Shown: positions 27,480 to 36,350, counted from the stretch's first letter. The stretch is 64,000 nt of DNA from Syntrophaceae bacterium UBA6109 (GCA_002428445.1 DIWJ01000026.1:5039-69038), one strand, 5' to 3'. Numbers and translations: made by a program. Notes: a model not told the origin generated them from the sequence alone.

Positions 27480-27493
27480 GATTGTAGACAATC
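27480..27493. promoter_or_regulatory. Candidate GntR operator
   Basis: GATTGT-AG-ACAATC is a perfect 6+6 inverted repeat with a 2-base centre, the form expected for an FCD-type GntR dimer. It covers the -10 box of the island promoter (27481-27486), so bound repressor would block RNA polymerase. Confidence 0.6.
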
Positions 27494-27509
27494 GGCAATC
27501 GACTGTCAA
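27481..27509 (-). promoter_or_regulatory. Sigma-70 promoter of the catabolic island operon
   Basis: On the minus strand a perfect TTGACA (27509-27504) is followed after exactly 17 bases by TACAAT (27486-27481). Transcription would start near 27474, about 54 bases before the prpD paralogue 2 start codon. It is overlapped by the GATTGT/ACAATC palindrome. Confidence 0.7.
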
Positions 27510-27657
27510 GAACTTTTTTGGTGGAAAAGCTGTTTGGATTATTTACTGTTCTTGCGAGTCTTAGAAAACCGGGGAATTGCAGCAAAGAGAACCATGCAGA
27601 AACTTCAGTGCAGGCAGGGTGTGGCAAAATATATTTCTGTTGCTGGACGAATTACGT

Positions 27658-28440
27658 TTACTTCTTCGGCCAGAGCTTGCCGGCGAGGGATTCCATCCGC
27701 TGAGCAAGCCGCTCCGCATCGCCGCTGCGGACGATTTCGCAGAGCGCATCGAGGGATTTCCGGTAGAACTCGATCAGCAACGGGACGGCGGGGTTCCCGC
27801 AGATGATCTCGGCATAGAGCCGGGGGTTGTTCTTCAGGACCCGCGCCAGGATCTCCGTCTTTGTCCGGAAGATCGGCGTGCTGAAGGCCTCCAGCGCCTT
27901 GAAGTCGAGGCCGGGGGACTCCAGCAGCAGGGCCATCTCGATCGAGTGCAGGTGGTTCATGCTCTGGATCACGGCCATTGCCGCGTCGTGCCGCTCGGGC
28001 GTCGTCTCGACGACATTCGCTCCGCCCTCCGCGAAGAGCGCTTTCACACGGGGCAGCCACCTTCCTGACCGCGCCGGACACAGGACGACGTTCTGACCCG
28101 CCGCCGACGTTTCGCGGGGGCCGAAGAGGGGGTGGCAGCCGACGACTTCGCAGTGCGAGGAGCGCAGCATGGCCGCGACCGGATCGACCTTCAGGGACGT
28201 GAGGTCCATGAGGAGCGAAGGCTCCGGCATCTGCGGCCCGACGCGCTCGATCACCGGAACGGTGGCCGGGATGGGAACGGCGACACAGACGACATCGCAG
28301 CATGCCGCCATCTTTTCGGGAGACATCCCGCTGTTCCTGCCGGACACATCGACTTCGCAGCCCGCTGTGCGGGCGAAATCGGCGAACCATTTCCCCATGC
28401 CGCCCGTGCCGCCGATAATCCCGATCCACAACCTTTCCAT
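27658..28440 (-). CDS. tyrA: Prephenate dehydrogenase
   Basis: A 260-residue NAD(P)-dependent enzyme that converts prephenate to 4-hydroxyphenylpyruvate for tyrosine. The Rossmann motif IGIIGGTGGMGKWFADF (about 6-22) and the catalytic region VGCHPLFGP (about 98-106) are present. No ACT or chorismate mutase domain is attached. Its ATG directly abuts the aroC stop codon. It is the last gene of the aromatic operon whose leader peptide contains three Tyr codons. Confidence 0.92.
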   Translation of the reverse strand: MERLWIGIIGGTGGMGKWFADFARTAGCEVDVSGRNSGMSPEKMAACCDVVCVAVPIPATVPVIERVGPQMPEPSLLMDLTSLKVDPVAAMLRSSHCEVVGCHPLFGPRETSAAGQNVVLCPARSGRWLPRVKALFAEGGANVVETTPERHDAAMAVIQSMNHLHSIEMALLLESPGLDFKALEAFSTPIFRTKTEILARVLKNNPRLYAEIICGNPAVPLLIEFYRKSLDALCEIVRSGDAERLAQRMESLAGKLWPKK

Positions 28441-29502
28441 TTATCTCACCGCCTTCTGGCGCAGGACAAGATCCGCCAGGACAATCTGCACCATCGCCCC
28501 GCAGACCGGCACAACCCGCGGGAGGACCGAGACGTCGTGGCGGCCCCCGACGGAAATCTCGACGGCTCTTCCGGCCGCGTCGACCGTCCGCTGCGACCGG
28601 GCAATCGACGGAAGAGGCTTGCAGGCAACACGGACCCGGATCTCCTGGCCGCTCGTGATTCCCCCCAGGATACCGCCGGCGTGGTTGGAGAGGAAGCCTT
28701 CCGGCGCCATCCCGTCATTGGCCTGCGAACCCGTCATGGCGGCGGCGGCGAAACCGTCTCCGATCTCGACGCCCTTCACGGCGCCGATCCCCATGAGCGC
28801 CCCGGCGAGCAACCCATCGGCCTTGTCGAACACCGGCTCTCCCAATCCTGCCGGGCATCCACGGACGACGATCCCGACGATGCCTCCGAGGGAATCGCCG
28901 TTGTCTCTCGCCTCTCGAATCCGCTCCCGCATTCGCAACGACGCCTCGGGATCCGGGCAAAAAAGCGGATCGGCATCGATCCGCTCCCGGCTGACCTCGC
29001 CGATGCGGCCAGCCACACCCCCCAGGGCCTCTGTAAAGGCAAACACTTCGATACCTTCCCGCCGCGTCACCGCGGCCGCCACGGCGCCCGCCGCCACGCG
29101 CGCCGCCGTCTCGCGGCCCGAGGCGCGCCCGCCGCCGCGATGGTCGCGGAGACCGTACTTGCGGAGATAGGTAAAATCTGCGTGGCCGGGACGGAAGACG
29201 TCCCGGTATTTTTCGTAGGCGGCCGGGTCGGCGTCGCGGTTGCGGATGAGGAGGGAAATCGGCGTCCCCGTCGTCCGGCCTTCGAAAACCCCGGACAGGA
29301 TCTCCACCTCATCCGCCTCCCGGCGCGGCGAAGTCCCGTCCATCCCCATCCCGGGCTTGCGCCGGTCCAGGACCTGCTGGATATCCGACTCGGCAAGCGG
29401 GATTCCGGGCGGACAGCCGTCCACAACGGCTCCGACCGCCTTCCCGTGAGACTCCCCCCACGTGGTCACGCGGAATACGCTCCCGATGGTGTTTCCCGAC
29501 AT
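28441..29502 (-). CDS. aroC: Chorismate synthase
   Basis: A 353-residue enzyme making chorismate from 5-enolpyruvylshikimate-3-phosphate with reduced FMN. The family signatures GESHGKAVGAVVDGCP (near residue 15), the RASGRETAARV segment (about 125) and the late GRHDVSVLPRVVPV are present. The ATG at 29502 has GAGGGGG 7 bases upstream. It begins 51 bases after aroK. Confidence 0.96.
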   Translation of the reverse strand: MSGNTIGSVFRVTTWGESHGKAVGAVVDGCPPGIPLAESDIQQVLDRRKPGMGMDGTSPRREADEVEILSGVFEGRTTGTPISLLIRNRDADPAAYEKYRDVFRPGHADFTYLRKYGLRDHRGGGRASGRETAARVAAGAVAAAVTRREGIEVFAFTEALGGVAGRIGEVSRERIDADPLFCPDPEASLRMRERIREARDNGDSLGGIVGIVVRGCPAGLGEPVFDKADGLLAGALMGIGAVKGVEIGDGFAAAAMTGSQANDGMAPEGFLSNHAGGILGGITSGQEIRVRVACKPLPSIARSQRTVDAAGRAVEISVGGRHDVSVLPRVVPVCGAMVQIVLADLVLRQKAVR

Positions 29503-29553
29503 GTTCAATCCCCCTCACATTCCAGCGCAAAATCCGCTGCACCGCAAGATCTT

Positions 29554-30078
29554 TCATCGCGCGCGCTGACCGATTTGCCGGCAGATCTCGTCCACGACCC
29601 CGTCGATCGTCAGATCGGTCGTATCGATCCGGATGTCGGCGGCCTGTCGATACAACGGTTCTCTCTCTTTGAGAAGACTCCTCACCTCGGCTTCCGGTTC
29701 CAGGTCCGTCAGGCCGGGCCTTCTCTCGCCGCTTCCGGCATCGGCGTCCAGCCGGCGGACGACGGTCTCCGGCGAGGCGTCCAGCCAAACCACGGAGCCC
29801 AGTTCTTTCAAGACCTCGCGGTTGCGCGGATCGAGGAGGACTCCGCCCCCCGTCGCGACCACGCCCTCCTCGCCGTCCGTCAGACCGCGGAGAACGCCGC
29901 TTTCGCGGCGGCGGAAACCGGTCCACCCCTCGGTCCGCACGATCTCGGCTATGGTCCCGCCGGCCTCAACCTCCACCCGCTCGTCCGTATCGACAAAAGC
30001 GGTCCCCAGGCGCTCGGCAAGACGCCGGCCGGCGCCGGTTTTCCCCGTGCAGCGATATCCGATCAGAACGATCTTCAC
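29554..30078 (-). CDS. aroK: Shikimate kinase
   Basis: A 174-residue kinase with Walker A GYRCTGKTGAG (near residue 8), the shikimate-binding DTDERVE and FRRRESGVL segments, and TGGGVLLDPRN. The start is a GTG whose last two bases are the first two of the aroA stop (shared GTGA), giving translational coupling and a normal kinase length. A longer reading from 30126 would overlap aroA by 50 bases and has no support. Confidence 0.95.
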   Translation of the reverse strand: MKIVLIGYRCTGKTGAGRRLAERLGTAFVDTDERVEVEAGGTIAEIVRTEGWTGFRRRESGVLRGLTDGEEGVVATGGGVLLDPRNREVLKELGSVVWLDASPETVVRRLDADAGSGERRPGLTDLEPEAEVRSLLKEREPLYRQAADIRIDTTDLTIDGVVDEICRQIGQRAR

Positions 30079-31352
30079 AGCCTGTCGATCTCCTCCCAGA
30101 AGGACGGAAAGGATTTTGCGACGCACCCCGGATCGGAGATCTTCATCCCCGGAACGGCGAGTCCCGCCGCGGCAAAGCTCATGGCGATGCGGTGATCCCG
30201 ATAGGTTTCAATCGTCGCGCCGTGCGGATTTCCGCCGTCGATCGTCAGTCCGTCTTCTCTCTCGGCCACCGCGGCGCCGATCTTTCGCAGCTCATTCGCC
30301 AGGGCGGACAGGCGGTCGCTTTCCTTGAGCCGCAGGTGGGAAACGCGCGACACGATCGTCCGGCCGGGGCGGAAAGCGGCCAGGACGGCGAGTGTCGGCA
30401 CCATGTCCGGGATATCGCCCATGTCGAAAGAACGCTCCCCTCCTTCGCAAGTGCGGCCTTCGACCTCGATCCAACCCTCTCCCGCCTGCACCCCGCAACC
30501 CAGAGCCTCCAGGATGTCGATAAAACGCGTATCCCCCTGCAGGCCGTTCCGGCGGACGTTGAGGACGCGCACGGATCCGCCGCACAGGGCCGCAGCCAGA
30601 AAGAAATACGACGCGCTCGAGGCGTCCCCTTCGATGCGGTATTCCCGGCCCCGGTAGCGCTGTCCCGCCGCCACCCGGTAGCGATTTTGCCCTTCCTGCT
30701 GAACGGCAACCCCGAAATCCGCCATCACACGAACCGTCATATCGATGTAGGGTTCGGAAACGGTGTCTCCCTTCAGCACCACCTCGACATCGCGGTCGGC
30801 GTAGGGGGCGGCCAGCAGCAGCGAAGAAACGAATTGACTGCTCCGGATATCCGCAAGTTCCGCGATACCGCCGCGCATCCCGGCGGCATGGATGACGACG
30901 GGCGGACAGCCGTTCCGGCTCTCCATCGCCACGCCGAGTTGATTCAGGGCATCGGCAAGACTTCCGACCGGCCGTTCGCACAACCTCGCATCCCCCGTCA
31001 GGCGGTACTCTCCGCGGCCGAGAGAGGCGACCGACAGGAGAAACCGCATCGCCGTGCCGTTGTTGCCGAGGAAGATCTCCCCCTCCGGCGCCGCAGGTCT
31101 TCCGCCGCAGCCTCGAACCCTGAGGCCGCTTTCCTCCTCATCAATCTCCGCACCCAGGCGCCGCAGCGCAGCGGCGAGAAGATGCGTATCTTCGGAAAAC
31201 AGGGGATCCGCCATGCGGGACTCGCCGTCCGCTAGAAAAGCGGCGATCAGTGCCCGCTGCGTGTGGCTCTTGGAGCCGGGGACCCGAACGACGCTCTTCA
31301 ACGGGCCGCGGGGCCGGATCTCTCTCTCCTTCATGTCGATATCGCTTTTCAT
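30075..31352 (-). CDS. aroA: 3-phosphoshikimate 1-carboxyvinyltransferase (EPSP synthase)
   Basis: A 425-residue EPSP synthase. It shows the shikimate-phosphate loop PGSKSHTQRALI (about 24-35), the PEP-side loop GNNGTAMRFLLS (about 93-104), and the late GDIPDMVPTLAVLAAF and LRLKESDRL. The loop GNNGTAMRF differs from the class I GNAGTAMRP form. ATG 31352 is preferred for its GGGGAAAGC; the frame is open further upstream through the palindromic repeat. The stop overlaps the aroK start. Confidence 0.95.
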   Translation of the reverse strand: MKSDIDMKEREIRPRGPLKSVVRVPGSKSHTQRALIAAFLADGESRMADPLFSEDTHLLAAALRRLGAEIDEEESGLRVRGCGGRPAAPEGEIFLGNNGTAMRFLLSVASLGRGEYRLTGDARLCERPVGSLADALNQLGVAMESRNGCPPVVIHAAGMRGGIAELADIRSSQFVSSLLLAAPYADRDVEVVLKGDTVSEPYIDMTVRVMADFGVAVQQEGQNRYRVAAGQRYRGREYRIEGDASSASYFFLAAALCGGSVRVLNVRRNGLQGDTRFIDILEALGCGVQAGEGWIEVEGRTCEGGERSFDMGDIPDMVPTLAVLAAFRPGRTIVSRVSHLRLKESDRLSALANELRKIGAAVAEREDGLTIDGGNPHGATIETYRDHRIAMSFAAAGLAVPGMKISDPGCVAKSFPSFWEEIDRL

Positions 31353-31394
31353 GCTTTCCCCATCCGACAATATTCGCTCGAAAAAGGCGGCGGT

Positions 31395-31485
31395 TTCGTA
31401 AAAAGCTCCGCAGGCAAGGCGTGCGAATTCCGAGAAGCGATGCGCACATGGGCGTACGCCGACCAGCATCCGGACTTTTTACGAA
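31395..31485. repeat. Palindromic intergenic repeat with TTCGTAAAAAG termini
   Basis: TTCGTAAAAAG (31395-31405) and its exact complement CTTTTTACGAA (31475-31485) bound a 91-base element lying between aroE and aroA. The right end runs into the last codons and stop of aroE. From memory it resembles short palindromic repeats scattered between genes in Geobacter and related genomes. No second copy was found in this window by eye. Confidence 0.65.
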
Positions 31486-32300
31486 GTCGACGCTTCTTCC
31501 TCCTGCAGCTTCTTCAGTACGACCTCACGCATCAGGGAAACCGGCGGCTCCGCCCCGGTCCAGAGGCGGAACTGTTCGGCCCCCTGCCGTACAAACATCT
31601 CCACGCCGCCCAGCGTCATGCGCCCGGCGGCCTCCGCCTCGCGGAGGAGGCGCGTGCGGAGCGGGCGGTAGATGACGTCAACGACCCATTCGGCGGGGCA
31701 CTCCCTCAAGAGGCGGGCATCCAGCGGAGTCTCGTCCGCCCGCAATCCCATGCCGACCGGCGTCGTATTGATAACGACATCGGCGCGGACAGCCGCAAGT
31801 TCCGCGAAGGCATATCCCGGGCACCCCCATCGGCCAGCCAGTTCGCGGACCTTCTCCGGCGTCCTGCCAAACACGATCGGCTTTCCGCCGCCGCGCCGGA
31901 CGGCATGGAGGGCCGCCCGCGCCGTTCCACCCGTGCCGAGAATGGCAAAGGTCCTGCCGGCCATCGAAAGGACGTCCGCGAGCGAAAGGAAAAGCGCTTT
32001 CCCGTCGGTATTGAACCCGTCGAGGCGGCCGTCCCGCCTGACGATCGTATTGACCGCGCCGATTTCTTCCGCTTCTCCGTCCAGACCGTCGAGCAGGTCC
32101 ATGACCGTTTCCTTGAAGGGAATCGTCACGCTGGCGCCGTCCAGGCGTCCGTCCCGCAAAGACTGCACGGGCCCGGCGAGATCTTCAGCGAGGATCGCCT
32201 CGTAAGAGCCGGCGATTCCCATCGCCGCCAGGGCGGCATTGTGCATGAGCGGCGAGAGCGTCTGGGCAACGGGATTCCCGAACAGGGCAAAACGCATCAT
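31479..32300 (-). CDS. aroE: Shikimate 5-dehydrogenase
   Basis: A 273-residue NADP-dependent reductase of 3-dehydroshikimate. The substrate loop GNPVAQTLSPLMHNAA (residues 8-23), the catalytic Lys in TIPFKETV and the Asp in GFNTDG are intact. The nucleotide loop is GTGGTARAA. Its ATG shares ATGA with the aroD stop. The C-terminal residues EEASTS and the stop fall in the right end of the palindromic repeat, so the repeat appears to define the end of the protein. Confidence 0.95.
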   Translation of the reverse strand: MMRFALFGNPVAQTLSPLMHNAALAAMGIAGSYEAILAEDLAGPVQSLRDGRLDGASVTIPFKETVMDLLDGLDGEAEEIGAVNTIVRRDGRLDGFNTDGKALFLSLADVLSMAGRTFAILGTGGTARAALHAVRRGGGKPIVFGRTPEKVRELAGRWGCPGYAFAELAAVRADVVINTTPVGMGLRADETPLDARLLRECPAEWVVDVIYRPLRTRLLREAEAAGRMTLGGVEMFVRQGAEQFRLWTGAEPPVSLMREVVLKKLQEEEASTS

Positions 32301-33037
32301 GCCTTGTTCTCCTTCCCGCCGCCGAGGATTTCCAGAGTCCGCCGCATCTCTTCCACGGTGAACTGGCCGGGGGCCGAGCCTTCATCCGTCCGCAGACAGG
32401 CAAACCCGAATTCCGTGCCGAGGAGAGGCGCCGCCAGACGGCTGACCCTCCCCGCCTCGCCCATGCAGAAGGCAACAATCGGCTGACATTTCCGTCGTGC
32501 ATGCGCAACCAGTTCCAGGATGCGGAGATTGTCCTCCGGGCGGACCGCGGCTGTGACAACCTTCACAACCGCCGCCCCGGCGTCTGTGCAGCGGTCATAG
32601 ATTCCTTTCAGACGGCGGAGCGACGGCGTCCGCCGGAAGTCGTGGTGCGAGACGATCAGCGAAGTCCGGAAACCCCTGCGGGCGAGCTGCGCAAGCAGCG
32701 CTTTCCGCAGACGCTCGTCTGTCGCGAGTTCGATGTCGACAAATTCCGCGCCCAGTTCCACAGCATCGATCAGGAGATCAACGCGACGGCGCTCCGCCTC
32801 CTCGGGCCGCTCACCATCGGCGGGCGGACGCATTCCTCCCTCGTCCCGGCGACGGTTCGTGACAACGACGGCCGGCGGACGGGGAAGCGATCTCGCCCCG
32901 GCCAGCAGCGTCGCGAGCGGAACGTCCCCGATCCCGTCCATGCGCAGCTCAACCAGTTCAGCCACGGCCGCGGCTTCTCTCATGATACGGAGCGCCTCTT
33001 TCCCGGACGGCGCCGAAACCGGCACGCAGAGTTTCAT
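32297..33037 (-). CDS. aroD: 3-dehydroquinate dehydratase, type I
   Basis: A 246-residue class I dehydroquinase that uses a Schiff-base lysine. The catalytic His sits in LIVSHHDF (about 129-136) and the lysine in AAVVKVVTAA (about 155-164); VELRMDGIG and the late FTVEEMR are also family-like. The ATG at 33037 shares ATGA with the pheA stop, and its own stop shares ATGA with aroE. Confidence 0.94.
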   Translation of the reverse strand: MKLCVPVSAPSGKEALRIMREAAAVAELVELRMDGIGDVPLATLLAGARSLPRPPAVVVTNRRRDEGGMRPPADGERPEEAERRRVDLLIDAVELGAEFVDIELATDERLRKALLAQLARRGFRTSLIVSHHDFRRTPSLRRLKGIYDRCTDAGAAVVKVVTAAVRPEDNLRILELVAHARRKCQPIVAFCMGEAGRVSRLAAPLLGTEFGFACLRTDEGSAPGQFTVEEMRRTLEILGGGKENKA

Positions 33038-34119
33038 GTCTCGACACACCCCCCCTGCGGATAAGAACCGGCGACCTTGAGAAACGTTGTGCGGGTCGCC
33101 AGTTCCTCGAGGCAGTTTCGGACTTTCCGATCTTCGCAGTGCCCCTCGACGTCGGCAAAGAACTGGTATTCCCAGAGCCTCCCCCGGATGGGCCGAGATT
33201 CGATCTTCATCAGGTTCACCTGCCGCTGCGCGAAAGGCCGCAGGGCGCGGTAGAGAGAACCGGGGACATCGGAGACGCTGAACAGGATCGACGTCTTGTC
33301 ACGTCCCGTGGGGGTGTTCTGTCCTTTCCCGATTACCAGGAAGCGCGTCATGTTAGAGGGCGCGTCCTCGATCCCTTCGGCGAGGATCTTCAAGCCATAG
33401 ATCTCCGCCGCGAGACGGCTCCCGACGGCGGCGCTCGTCGCGTCTTCCGAAGCCCGCATCGCAGCGGCGGAAGTGCTGTCCGCCTCGATCAGCCTGGCGC
33501 GGGGCACGTTCGTAGCGAGCCAGATGCGGCATTGGGAAAACGCCTGCGGATGGGAGTAGATGCATTGGATGGCATTGCGGTTCTTTCGCGTCGCCAGGAG
33601 ACAATGGCTGATGCGCAGGAAGAGTTCCGCCCGGATGGAGAGCGTCGTGCCGAGAAGACGGTCGAGGGTGATCCCCACGGTTCCCTCCAGGGAGTTTTCC
33701 ACGGGCACGACCCCCCAGTCCGCCTTGCCCTTCTCCACTTCATCGAAGACATGGACGATCGACGGCAGGAAGGAGAAGTCGGTCTCGCCGCCGAAGTGCG
33801 AACGCGCCGCCAGGTGCGTAAAGGAGGCCTCCGGACCGAAACAGGCGACGCGGATCGGGGCCTGCAGAGCCCGGGACGCAGACAACACCTCCTGAAACAC
33901 GGCGACAAGTTGACGGTCCGACAGCGGTCCGCCGCTGATCTGCTGCAGCCGATCGAGCACCATGCGCTCCTGGACGGGATCGTAGACGGCAAGTCCCGAT
34001 TCCGTTTTCACCCGGCCGATGCGGATCGACAACTCCGCCCGCTTGTTGAGGGCCTCGACCAGCGACCGGTCGCATTCGGCGAGTTTCTTCCTCAGCGTGT
34101 CCAGCATTCGATCCTTCAT
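33034..34119 (-). CDS. pheA: Bifunctional chorismate mutase/prephenate dehydratase (P-protein)
   Basis: A 361-residue enzyme for the phenylalanine branch. The order is an AroQ chorismate mutase domain (about 5-90), a prephenate dehydratase domain (about 92-275) with VPVENSLEGTVG and the TRF motif in NMTRFLVIG, and an ACT domain (about 285-355). The ACT domain carries VPGSLYRAL and IESRPI, the phenylalanine-sensing elements, so end-product inhibition is expected. Its ATG overlaps the aroB stop by ATGA. Confidence 0.96.
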   Translation of the reverse strand: MKDRMLDTLRKKLAECDRSLVEALNKRAELSIRIGRVKTESGLAVYDPVQERMVLDRLQQISGGPLSDRQLVAVFQEVLSASRALQAPIRVACFGPEASFTHLAARSHFGGETDFSFLPSIVHVFDEVEKGKADWGVVPVENSLEGTVGITLDRLLGTTLSIRAELFLRISHCLLATRKNRNAIQCIYSHPQAFSQCRIWLATNVPRARLIEADSTSAAAMRASEDATSAAVGSRLAAEIYGLKILAEGIEDAPSNMTRFLVIGKGQNTPTGRDKTSILFSVSDVPGSLYRALRPFAQRQVNLMKIESRPIRGRLWEYQFFADVEGHCEDRKVRNCLEELATRTTFLKVAGSYPQGGCVET

Positions 34120-35207
34120 CGCTTCATCCCCTCGATCGTCTCGATCAGAACATCCTCCGGAACGCCGCCGTTGACGAAGGGCATTCCGATCCTCCGGAGC
34201 ATCACGAAACGGACGCTCTTCCCTTCCTTCTTCTTATCCGCTGCCAGGCGCCGGACAAGGTTCTTCGCGCGGATCGCGGTCGGGATTTTCCCGGGCAGGC
34301 CTGCTCCGTCCATCAGTGACTCGGCCCGTTTCCGGTCCGCCGCCGGGAAGCCGTGCAGCCGCTCCGACAGGCGGATCGCAGCGACAATCCCCATGCCGAC
34401 AGCCTCCCCGTGCGCAACGGCATAGCCGGACTCCGCCTCGATGGCGTGCCCCACCGTGTGTCCGAGGTTGAGGATGCGGCGGATCCCCTGGTCGCGCTCG
34501 TCCATCTCCACGATCCCCTTCTTGATCCGGATGGAACGTTCCACGACATTGCCCAGCACTGCGGGGTCGCCCCGGCGAAGGCCTTCGACGGAGGCCTCCA
34601 GCTCCGAAAAAAATTCGGCATCCAGGAGCGCATACTTCACCATTTCTCCCAGGCCGTTGCGGAAATCGCCCGCCGGGAGCGTCTCCAGAAACCGCAGGTC
34701 GACGAAGACCGCCTTCGGCTGGTAGAACGTCCCGAGCAGATTCTTCCCCGCCGGCAGATCAACGGCGGTCTTGCCCCCGAGGCAGCTGTCCACCTGGGCC
34801 AGGAGTGTCGTCGGTATGTTCAGGAACGGCACCGACCGCATAAAGATGGAAGCGACAAACCCGGCGAGATCGCCGACAACGCCGCCGCCCAAGGCGATCA
34901 GGAGGGTGCTCCGGTCCGCTCCCAGTTCCAGAAGCTTCCCGGCCACGTTCAGGACCGTCTCCATGTTCTTGGCGCCTTCGCCGGCCGGTATGGTGATCCA
35001 GTCCGTTTTCAGTCCGTCCCGCTCCCAGCGCTCCCTGACCGGTCGTCCGTACAATTCATCCACGCGGGCGTCGGTAATGACGACGTATCGGCCGGCGGGA
35101 AACTTGCGCGCCACGAGGAGGGCCGCCTGGTCCAGGATGTCGGACCCGATGTGCAGCTCGTAGGAAAGGGACGGCGCTCGATGCAGATGGACCTTGATGC
35201 TCTTCAT
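34116..35207 (-). CDS. aroB: 3-dehydroquinate synthase
   Basis: A 363-residue NAD- and metal-dependent enzyme that cyclises DAHP. The NAD loop GGGVVGDLAGFVASIFMR (about 100-117), PTTLLAQVDSCLGGKTAVD and the metal ligands in NLGHTVGHAIE are conserved. The frame is open far upstream through aroF, but ATG 35207 overlaps the aroF stop as ATGA and gives the normal length. Confidence 0.96.
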   Translation of the reverse strand: MKSIKVHLHRAPSLSYELHIGSDILDQAALLVARKFPAGRYVVITDARVDELYGRPVRERWERDGLKTDWITIPAGEGAKNMETVLNVAGKLLELGADRSTLLIALGGGVVGDLAGFVASIFMRSVPFLNIPTTLLAQVDSCLGGKTAVDLPAGKNLLGTFYQPKAVFVDLRFLETLPAGDFRNGLGEMVKYALLDAEFFSELEASVEGLRRGDPAVLGNVVERSIRIKKGIVEMDERDQGIRRILNLGHTVGHAIEAESGYAVAHGEAVGMGIVAAIRLSERLHGFPAADRKRAESLMDGAGLPGKIPTAIRAKNLVRRLAADKKKEGKSVRFVMLRRIGMPFVNGGVPEDVLIETIEGMKR

Positions 35208-36232
35208 GACGCCGCCCTCCCCCGCCCGCGGACGGCAGCGGTGATCAGCCGGATCTCCTCCATGAGTTCGTAAAACTTCTCCGGCTTGAGCGATTGACCT
35301 CCGTCGGAGAATGCCTTTTCCGGTTCCGGATGGACCTCCACGATAATCCCGTCCGCCCCCACGGCGGCAGCGGCACGGCTGAGGGGAATCACGTACTTCC
35401 AGTGACCGGCGGCATGGCTGGGATCGACGATCACGGGCAGGTGGGTCAGTTCCTTGAGAACCGGAACGGCGCTGATGTCGAGCGTGTTGCGCGTCGCCGT
35501 CTCGAAGGTCCGGATGCCCCGCTCGCACAGGATCACCTGGGAATTGCCTGACGACAAGACATATTCGGCCGACATGAGCAGTTCTTCGATCGTCGTCATC
35601 ATGCCCCGTTTCAGCAGGATCGGTTTTTTCGTCTGGCCGACCCGTTTCAGAAGTGCGAAATTCTGGATGTTGCGAGCGCCCACCTGGAGGATGTCTGCGT
35701 AGGATTCGACCATCTCGACATCGGCCGGATTGACGACCTCCGTAACAACGGGCAGGCCCGTCGCCTCCCTCGCCAGACTCAGAAGCTTCAGACCCTCCTC
35801 CTCCATCCCCTGAAAGCTGTATGGAGAGGTCCGCGGCTTGAAGGCGCCGCCGCGGAGGACGTGGGCGCCGCCCTTTTTCACAATGAAGGCGCTCTCCATC
35901 ATCTGCGCCTCGCTCTCCACGGAGCAGGGTCCGGCCATGACGACGAAACCGCCTCCGCCCACTTCGACATCTCCCACGCGGACGGCGGTGCATCCTTCCT
36001 TGGCCTCCCGGCTTGCGAGCTTGTAGGGTTTGAGGATGGGCACCGTTTTCTCCACCCCGGGCAGCATCTCGGCGGCCTTGAGATTCGACTTTCCGCGCTC
36101 GTCGCCGACGGCGCCGATCACTGTCCGTTCAACGCCGATCGAGGGATGGGCCTGATAGCCGACCGACTCGATCCACCCGATAACGGAGTCGATCTCCTTC
36201 TGCGTCGCGTTCTTTTTCATGATGATGATCAT
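35204..36232 (-). CDS. aroF: 3-deoxy-7-phosphoheptulonate (DAHP) synthase, AroA-I-beta type with N-terminal regulatory domain
   Basis: A 342-residue DAHP synthase, the first enzyme of the shikimate pathway. A ferredoxin-like N-terminal domain (residues 1-75) like that of the Thermotoga enzyme precedes the TIM barrel. The barrel carries [19 protein letters not shown] and DPSHAAGHW. In known members the N-domain mediates inhibition by Tyr or Phe. ATG 36232 has AAGGGG 8 bases upstream. It is the first structural gene after the leader peptide and two terminators, so it stands directly under attenuation. Confidence 0.94.
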   Translation of the reverse strand: MIIIMKKNATQKEIDSVIGWIESVGYQAHPSIGVERTVIGAVGDERGKSNLKAAEMLPGVEKTVPILKPYKLASREAKEGCTAVRVGDVEVGGGGFVVMAGPCSVESEAQMMESAFIVKKGGAHVLRGGAFKPRTSPYSFQGMEEEGLKLLSLAREATGLPVVTEVVNPADVEMVESYADILQVGARNIQNFALLKRVGQTKKPILLKRGMMTTIEELLMSAEYVLSSGNSQVILCERGIRTFETATRNTLDISAVPVLKELTHLPVIVDPSHAAGHWKYVIPLSRAAAAVGADGIIVEVHPEPEKAFSDGGQSLKPEKFYELMEEIRLITAAVRGRGRAAS

Positions 36233-36265
36233 CTTCTCTTCCCCTTCCTCAATGCGCATTTCCGG

Positions 36266-36303
36266 AAAAAGAAAAGGGCCGCGGGATTTCGCCCCCACGG
36301 CCC
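36266..36303 (-). terminator. Intrinsic terminator 2 of the aromatic attenuator
   Basis: On the minus strand GGGCCGTGGG (36303-36294) pairs with CCCGCGGCCC (36285-36276), ten pairs with one G-U, followed by TTTTCTTTTT (36275-36266). It ends 33 bases before the aroF start codon. Its 5' arm can alternatively pair with the 3' arm of terminator 1. Confidence 0.8.
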
Positions 36304-36310
36304 TGAAACC

Positions 36311-36350
36311 AAACAAAAAGCCGTGGGCGGCGCTTTGTCCACCCACGGCT
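36311..36350 (-). terminator. Intrinsic terminator 1 of the aromatic attenuator
   Basis: On the minus strand AGCCGTGGG (36350-36342) pairs perfectly with CCCACGGCT (36327-36319) over a 14-base loop, followed by TTTTTGTTT (down to 36311). It begins 22 bases after the stop codon of the aromatic leader peptide. Confidence 0.8.

Noticed and set aside
34116..35993. A long frame that would extend aroB upstream through aroF
   Set aside because: The upstream part is an alternative frame of aroF. The ATG at 35207, overlapping the aroF stop as ATGA, gives a normal-length AroB.
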